Below are positions 57,776 through 64,000 of a stretch of 64,000 bases of DNA, one piece after another. Within the stretch, counting starts at the first letter, position 1, and each line of letters starts with the position of its first letter. The notes beneath the pieces were generated by a model. That model worked only from the letters and a program-made list of their open reading frames with translations, did no database searches and was not told the DNA's origin. The DNA is from Stictocephala bisonia. Lineage: Eukaryota; Arthropoda; Insecta; Hemiptera; Membracidae. Location: contig JAQJVL010000001.1 of assembly GCA_035578905.1 (NCBI GenBank), positions 3,650,001 through 3,714,000 on the forward strand, in the 5' to 3' direction. The position numbers and the translations under genes were made by a program.

Positions 57776-58060
57776 CTAATCTAAGTCAGAGCCTGATTGG
57801 GCCCTGGGCTTCTTCCTGCTATGTGTGGCTCTGTATTTGTGTTCCAAAAGGTGGAAGCAATGTTTGTGGACCCCACAATTGCAGCCGGGACACCAGTAGG
57901 TAGACCTTTTACAACACACCGGACAGACCTTCATCGAACTGTTCAGAGTGGGAGTCAGCTTATGCTCAGCCTGGGGTGACTGGAAGAAAGGGGTTTCAGT
58001 ACTTGGGCCTGGATTTTCAACTAGGTCAACAACTAATGAATCTACAATAATCATAATAAC
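57776..58060 (-). pseudogene. piggyBac-type transposase C-terminal Cys-rich tail
   Basis: The frame ENPGPSTETPFFQSPQ, then MKVCPVCCKRSTYWCPGCNC and GVHKHCFHLLEHKYRATHS, has the C-x2-C, C-x2-C, C/H pattern of a piggyBac zinc-binding tail, followed by a basic end. The upstream hydrophobic part of the open frame (to 58165) does not look like transposase. Assignment rests on the Cys pattern and the TTAA-flanked context. Confidence 0.55.
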
Positions 58061-60285
58061 ACCATAATTACATATAATAAGACTTACAAATACAATTGAA
58101 AGACAAGTAAACAAAACTTCCAAAATGGCTAGCGTCAGTTTGAAAATCGCTTTCACATTGGACAACGAATATTCATCATATTATTTTCCATTGTTCCCGT
58201 CGTCTTAGAACCAAGTCAGGCATACCACTACAATCGGTAACTCTTCCCGTTTCCAGTGGTATATGAATCTTGTCAATAGCGCTAATAGGTATACTATAAC
58301 AAGTGATAATATCGAGCGATGTCAATAATTTTTTGTCGATTGCCAGTACAGAATCAACACAAGTCGACAATTATTTGTCGAAACGCAGCACGAGGGTTAA
58401 ACTAGAATATATTGTATTATTGTTTTATATATATTGTAAAATTATGTGTTAGAAATAACATTTTTCATGTTTAGTCCTGTTGTCTATACTTTATACTTAG
58501 TGTGTATTACTATAAATTATGATGTTTATAAATAATAGTTTGTATTGTTTTATCATTATATTAGACTAGGATACATTGTAATTTTATGGTTTTATTATAT
58601 TTAATATAAACTCAACTAACTACTCGCTTGATGACGACTATCATACACAAGATTTTTTTGTAAAATATTGATATAACAGCAATAAAGATTTTGATTTCAT
58701 TAAATTCCTTGATTGATTTTGTACGCTGATTGTTTTTGTAGTAAAAAGAACATCGGAAAACCTGCTATTTTTGGTAATCTTAATTTTTTTATTTTGGGTG
58801 ATTTATTTGCTGCTATGTAAAATAATTTTGATGTGGTTTTCTATGCAAAATACAAAATTTAAAACTAATTCGGTCTATAAGAATTATTTTGCTAGATAAC
58901 ACAGGAAACTATTTTTGCAGTGAATCATGTCTGGTAGCAATGTAGGTGCTGACAGTATAAGTGACATGGCCAGTAAGATCTTAGAGGCCAGTAACCTGAT
59001 TTTTACGAAAACTACAAAATATTACCGAGGATATAAATATATATAGGCCTATATATGGATTTAAGATATATGTTATATTAAGTAAGGTATAAGATATGTA
59101 TAAACGCATGTCTTATACAGCAAAAGAAAAAAAAATTTAATCACAAAACATATAGGTTATGCTTAGCATAGACATTAGAAGTAAGAACATTTCTTAGAAA
59201 TTTATTTTTAAATGTTTTTATTATTAATTAAAACAGAGTTTTTCTTATTTTCTGGGTAAATAAATTTTCCACAGTTAAAAAAGACCTCCCCTTTTAAAAT
59301 TAATTTCGTAGTTTCAAAGAGGTTTTTAAAGTGCTTAATTACGCAGTCCAAATACAATTTATACAAATTGGAAGTTGGTAAATATTTTTATCAATAAGTT
59401 TTTTTCATTGTATTGCAAATAAAAAGCTTTGCAATACATTGAATAAAATGCAATAAATTAAATCGCAGCCTACCAAAGTACCAGTTACTGATAAAATCAC
59501 AACTCCAATCAATACTAAGCCTAGTCATGACTTAATTTTGCTCTTTTACTATTTTCACGCTTTTATTAGCCTTCAAAAAGAGATTAGTTTTTCTTTGTTG
59601 ACTGATAAAATAAGGCGAAACACTTGAGGCTATAAATTAAATGCTTGATTACATATCCCTTAACTTAAAACAGGCCTAACGTAAACAAGATTATCTCTCT
59701 TATACTTCCATGTATGTATGTTATATGTATTAACCTAGGCCTAGGTTAGTATATGTGAGGAACCTAACCTAATTTTACACATAGTTTTCTGTTTACGTTG
59801 ACAGAAAAAGCATAAATTAACATAATATTAATAATCAGAACTCACATATTTTTAAAATTGAATCGAAGTTTTATTGACAGTCACCATACAAATCTCAGGA
59901 TGATATTGCAGCTTCGGCTTCGACACATTTACACTTTTTGCATGAATCTTCCTTTATTCAGTTACAGTACACTACTTATTAGTTATTGGCCGACTAGCAA
60001 CGACTTTCCTCCTCCCATCCACTATCGTAAATCGTTGCTTTGCTAGACTCAGGCTTTGTTCATAGTTGCTTCATGCTTGGTTTAGAGGTTATGTATTTTC
60101 TAATTAATACAATGAACGATGACAGATGGGAAATCTAAAAAAAAGTACAAATGAAGTTGCATTTCTTAAGGTAAATTCTAAGAGCAAAGCATAGAATAGT
60201 GAGCAAAATAAATAAGTGGACACTAAATTGTAATTTAGACTGATAAATTTAATCACTATTTTTCCTAACCATTTTTTACACACAC

Positions 60286-60287
<2 letters not shown>

Positions 60288-60381
<94 letters not shown>

Positions 60382-60391
60382 ATATATATAT
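60288..60391. repeat. (TA)n microsatellite, about 100 bp
   Basis: A nearly pure TA run, with a single TTTA interruption near 60367. Confidence 0.98.
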
Positions 60392-61561
60392 TAGTTGACA
60401 TTTGATATTCATTTATAAAAATGTAGATAATTTCACCATGTTACAAATACTAACAAAGTTACATAATATATGCATTTTTAATGATGTTTAAATATAAGTT
60501 TAAGATACAAATTAATACCTCATTCAGGACCGAAACGTGACATTGATAGAATCGACTGAATTATGGATTTAAAGTTACAATTATACTGTGAAAAGTCTTA
60601 CAATATGGGGACAAAGACTATGAGTCGTTTCTCATTTAGTTAATTAGGGGTTAAACTCCAGCACTTGACTTATATTGACCTCTAATTCTGTATAATTAGA
60701 AGAAGTTTAATCTTCATGAAGCATGAAATGTACGATAATTATTGATCCTATTATATGCCAAACTATTCTCTGAATTATAGAGGCATTACAAGTGCTATGC
60801 ACATTGTTTGTTGGCTGGATTTTAACTTTAGGCACTTTTAATATTTCTAGGCTAACATGGTATATAGACTGTGGGCCCAATAAATTGGACACTATTATAG
60901 TACGGTAGTTTAAATAACTAATTGCTTCATCATTTGACCTCACGAATTAAATGATATGATATTTTAATTTGAATCGATCGCATTTGAAAAATATGACTAC
61001 TAATTAAAACTGAAATAATCCTAAAATTGAAATTCACAAGAACAAAAAAAAAAACAATATTATATTGTAAAAATGACGTCACAAAACATGTATTAGGTAG
61101 TCATGGTTTAGCTTATAATTTTAATATTGTTCTATGCGATAACAATCAGTATACAACACAAATATAATGCACAACACATTGAAATGCCTTCTTTGTTAAG
61201 AGATATTTACATTTAAAAAAATCTCTTGGAGGATTTGGATAGATGGGATGGATTCATTCAAAAATGCCTTCACAGTTGTTTTTATACTTTCAGACAAGAA
61301 AAATTAATAACTTAATTGTGTGTGTAATTCAAGAGGTATTGAATCTTTGTATTGCTTACTAATGAGGCTTGAAGTTTTTAAAATATTAATAAGTTTATAA
61401 TAAAATAAAATTATAAAGTGTTTCATGTTAGTAAACACTGTTTATGGGCTTTACTTATATGCACATATAGTTGAGCTATCCAAGGCATAGTATGAAGACT
61501 ACCGTGTTTTTATTAGTGGCCTGCAGCCATGTGCATGAACTTTATTCAATTAGTAAAGAAC

Positions 61562-61600
61562 TGGCCGTTAGTTCAGTGGGTAGCTACTGAGCCACCATGC
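61562..61600 (+). repeat. Weak tRNA-like A-box segment
   Basis: GCCGTTAGTTCAGTGGGTAG resembles the first 20 bases of a tRNA, but there is no B box at the right distance. Probably a SINE relic. Confidence 0.25.
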
Positions 61601-62194
61601 TTTACTCTGCATTTGCAATATAGTATTTCAGTCACTTCCTTTTACCAGTAAAGACATGTTCACTACATCCTTGGCACCTAGTTTTTAAGTTTTAAGTCAG
61701 TTCTCCGTCAATTTTTAAGTGTTTGTAAATTTGTAAACATAATTGCAAACATATTCAATGTTTTACAACTATATGGCAAAGTACTTTTCCAAACTGGTAT
61801 TGAGGGAAATATAAAAATACTTATTTGGAGTTTTCAAACAATCAGGTTATGTAACAGTTTCAGAATTATTGAGAAAATTTGTTATTGATATTATGAAGTT
61901 CACACGTATCAAATCAAAAAAAATTTAAGCCTTCAGTTTAATGATTAACTGATTACAATTTAAATACTAGTACATGTAGAGCTAGTAAAAACTATATACA
62001 TTTTTGTTATCAACTTAGGTACACCTCCCCCTCCTGTAGTCTCGAGTCAGTGTAGCAGACAGCCATTCCATCCTGGCACGAAGTACATTGGAAACCCTCT
62101 CAGAACACTCAATTTAATGGAAGGAAAGATGATCTTTGTGAGCCAATCATAGTTTATTATTGTTACCTGATGGATTACCTTTTAGGTCAATGTT

Positions 62195-62450
62195 AAAACA
62201 ATTAAAGAAGATCTTATTTTACTAGGAGACGTTAGGGCTAAGAATCCCTTCTAATACTTAACAGGTACCAACCGCTTAAAGATTAGTTCCAAACTACCAC
62301 AAGTGACTGGGCAGGTAGGCTGCGTGAAAGGATAGGTTCGCTCACCGGTATCCCACCCAAGGAACAGCCACGCTGGATATTGCATGATGCCACTGTCATG
62401 TTATAAGATCGGTACTGTCCGGTCAAGGTCACTGGCAAGAAACTGGGCAC
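62195..62450 (+). repeat. Dispersed unclassified repeat, copy C
   Basis: It matches 3998-4260 reversed and 21235-21387 directly. It has the longest clear stretch: ACTGGGCAGGTAGGCTGCG, GCTCACCGGTATCC, CCAAGGAACAGCCACGCTGG and TCCGGTCAAGGTCACTGG. Confidence 0.6.
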
Positions 62451-63099
62451 TCATTTATGAATATATCTTCACTAAAAGTAAATTTTTAATAATGTACTAT
62501 ACTATATTGTTAAATGATGTACAGTAAAATGAGTTAATTTCGCAATGAGACAACAGTAATTTCCACATATCCTAAAATGTGCTAGAAAAATCGTTTTTTA
62601 TTCATTTACCATTGTATTGTTTAGTTATTTAAAAATATGCATTTTAATTTAGATAAGTTAAAATATATTTCAATATATTTCTCATCATATGTAAGATTTG
62701 ATTAATCAAATATAGGGAAAACCTGACATTGTGCTTTATTTTTAATAAAGTATAAAAATGATATCGAATTTCAAAGAACAATTCACTTTTAAAATCATTT
62801 ATGCAAAGTATCAGTCAGAAATTCTTAAGACATATCATTTTCCTTTATTTATTCCTAAAAATTTAGCATTTCATTGTGTAAGTACTAAAAATTTTGCTTT
62901 TTATTTTCATTGTAACTAAATTTAAAACAGTTTCAGTATGTTTCTCGGTATTTGCACAGCTTAACTTTCTTAAATTGATATAAATGTGTATTAGACCAGG
63001 GTGGATGTCTTTTCAAGGTGGACACCAAAGGTGGTACGCTAATTTTTGCTTTAAACCCTCTAGAACAATACAAATAACAATAATTGAAATATGCTCCAT

Positions 63100-63904
63100 C
63101 TCAAAAAGGAAATACGATCTGAAGAGAATTTTCTAACGGAGCAGAATTCTATTTACAGTGCCAACTTCTACAGTGGTGTGAAATTAATAGGATGACTATT
63201 AATCCCATAAAGTTTAAACACGTTACGTTTCACAGAACTAAAACCCCAATCATTACTAACTTATATTTAGATGGTACCATGATCGAAAAGACCTTGGAAT
63301 TCTGATGCACTCTTCTCTGGACTTCAGTTATCATATTGATGCTATTTGTTCTAGGGCATCTAGAATACTTGGGTTTGTTTTGCGATTAGCCAGATTTGGC
63401 CTCAATTCCAGAACAATGGTCATACTGTATACAGCTCTAATACGGCCGAATCTAGAGTACGCATCCTTCATATGGTCACCGTAGCAGACACGACGTATTA
63501 ATAGGATCCAATCTATACAGAAAAGATTGTTAAGTATATTGGGCACTAAGAATGGATTTCTCTGCAAGGATGTTCCAATTTCTGAAATTGAAACTAACCA
63601 TGGGATGACACCACTTGCTACCAGACGTCTTGTAGCTGATCTCATATTTCCTTATTGACTGTTTAATGGCGCTGTTGATTGTCCACCTTTACTTCAACTG
63701 ATGAGCTTCAGGGTCCCATCAACTACAAGACAAAACCACCTTTTTGAGATTAGGCATTTGGGCACTAACTACCAACTGCACAGTCCTATTCCCAGAATGA
63801 TGAGAGAAGGGAACAAAATCTGCCATTTTGTGGAATTTTACAACTTGTCAATGGAATCGTTCAGACGGATAGTTCATTTATCCGCCGTCAATGATATGGT
63901 TTAA
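63100..63904 (+). pseudogene. LINE reverse-transcriptase C-terminal remnant (jockey-like)
   Basis: Frames give LLQWCEINRMTINPIKFKH, VTFHRTKTPIITNLYLDG, SSLDFSYHIDAICSRASRIL, GFVLRLARFGL, ALIRPNLEYASFIWSP, IQSIQKRLLSILGTKNG and VDCPPLLQLMSFRVP, ending NDMV before a stop at 63902-63904. These are the post-palm blocks of jockey-type LINEs. Two stops (63498, 63656) and one frameshift near 63290 break it. The RT palm is missing, so it is 5' truncated. The final ORF from 63701 is part of this fragment. Confidence 0.8.
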
Positions 63905-64000
63905 TGCTCTACCTCACTATGTAAGTTTTAAAATACTGTATTTATAAACAAAAGAGTCTGTAAGTGAATTATTTTTTATAGCTACAATAGAGGACCACTC

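Larger units (their letters stand above)
56674..58396 (-). mobile_element. piggyBac-type element flanked by TTAA
   Basis: TTAA at 56670-56673 and 58397-58400 brackets CCCTCGAACCGGGTT on the left and, on the minus strand, CCCTCGTGCTGCGTT on the right. A Cys-rich C-terminal reading frame lies on the minus strand (57776-58100). A neighbouring repeat copy lacks the insertion, which supports the boundaries. A LINE fragment is nested at 56969-57262. The catalytic part of the transposase is missing. Confidence 0.75.
56508..58600 (+). repeat. Tandem repeat pair, first unit split by a piggyBac element
   Basis: Unit 2 (58446-58600) aligns with unit 1 (56508-56673 plus 58401-58440): TGTGTTAGA, TTTTTCATGTT, CTATACTT.ATACTT, ATGATGTTTATAAATAATAG and ACTAGAATATATTGTA / ACTAGGATACATTGTA occur in the same order. 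Unit 2 therefore shows the unoccupied target. Confidence 0.75.
55542..64000. other. Upstream region of the transporter (5'UTR intron or intergenic)
   Basis: No host exon is recognisable here. It holds a piggyBac element with a nested LINE (56674-58396), a diverged tandem pair of about 170 bp, a long (TA)n tract, a dispersed repeat (62195-62450) and a LINE fragment (63100-63910). The stretches 55560-56500, 58700-60280, 60400-61560 and 62460-63090 show nothing I can assign. Confidence 0.6.

Noticed and set aside
63331..63645. 104-codon minus-strand ORF
   Set aside because: It is antisense to a plus-strand LINE fragment with recognisable post-RT blocks.
1..64000. CRISPR arrays, bacterial operons or prophage systems
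   Set aside because: The spliced animal gene, insect-type repeats and LINE/DNA transposon content are eukaryotic; the regular arrays seen are minisatellites without spacers.

Overview
The window looks like AT-rich nuclear DNA of an insect. Short coding exons with GT-AG introns sit in a sea of transposable-element debris, and there is a short (TTAGG)n tract. A sap-feeding or other hemipteroid insect with a large genome would fit, but I cannot name the species from sequence alone.

One host gene can be supported, and it spans almost the whole window on the minus strand. It is a heteromeric (LAT / y+LAT type, SLC7 family) amino-acid transporter light chain. Eleven coding exons were placed by hand: 55391-55541 (start codon), 49176-49398, 42350-42465, 37470-37598, 35420-35519, 31194-31238, 26375-26498, 17870-17973, 3451-3547, 1833-1982 and 169-346. 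All junctions are GT-AG, all phases agree, and together they give 472 uninterrupted codons. The last coding exon lies beyond coordinate 1. Everything from 55542 to 64000 is upstream DNA or 5'UTR intron with no host exon I can recognise.

The introns hold the rest. Intron 10 has tRNA-like repeats and an old Penelope-like fragment. Intron 9 has a 36-bp minisatellite. Intron 8 has a Tigger/pogo-type element, a full-length Penelope-like retroelement (PLE) with inverted arms and a 15-bp target duplication, a second PLE lineage, a hAT-like shell around a D-82-E IS630/Tc1-type transposon, and a second 36-bp array. Intron 7 has a 3.2-kb IS630/Tc1-type transposon with roughly 655-bp terminal inverted repeats, a TTAA-flanked piggyBac derivative and more minisatellite pieces. 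Intron 5 has a 955-bp foldback element and a pogo-like repeat. Intron 4 has twelve 84-bp copies of an exon/intron junction. Introns 3 and 2 have piggyBac derivatives, a Harbinger derivative and LINE remnants. Intron 1 has a long antisense LINE whose first ORF joins a coiled coil, a Ulp1/C48 cysteine protease and an SGNH hydrolase. The upstream region has another piggyBac element with a nested RTE-type LINE fragment, and a jockey-like LINE fragment at the right edge.

The host exons are intact while nearly every mobile-element ORF carries frameshifts or stops. The observations most worth following are the protease-esterase LINE ORF1, the two unusually spaced DDE transposases, the amplified splice-junction repeat in the transporter gene, and the dispersed 36-bp minisatellite family.
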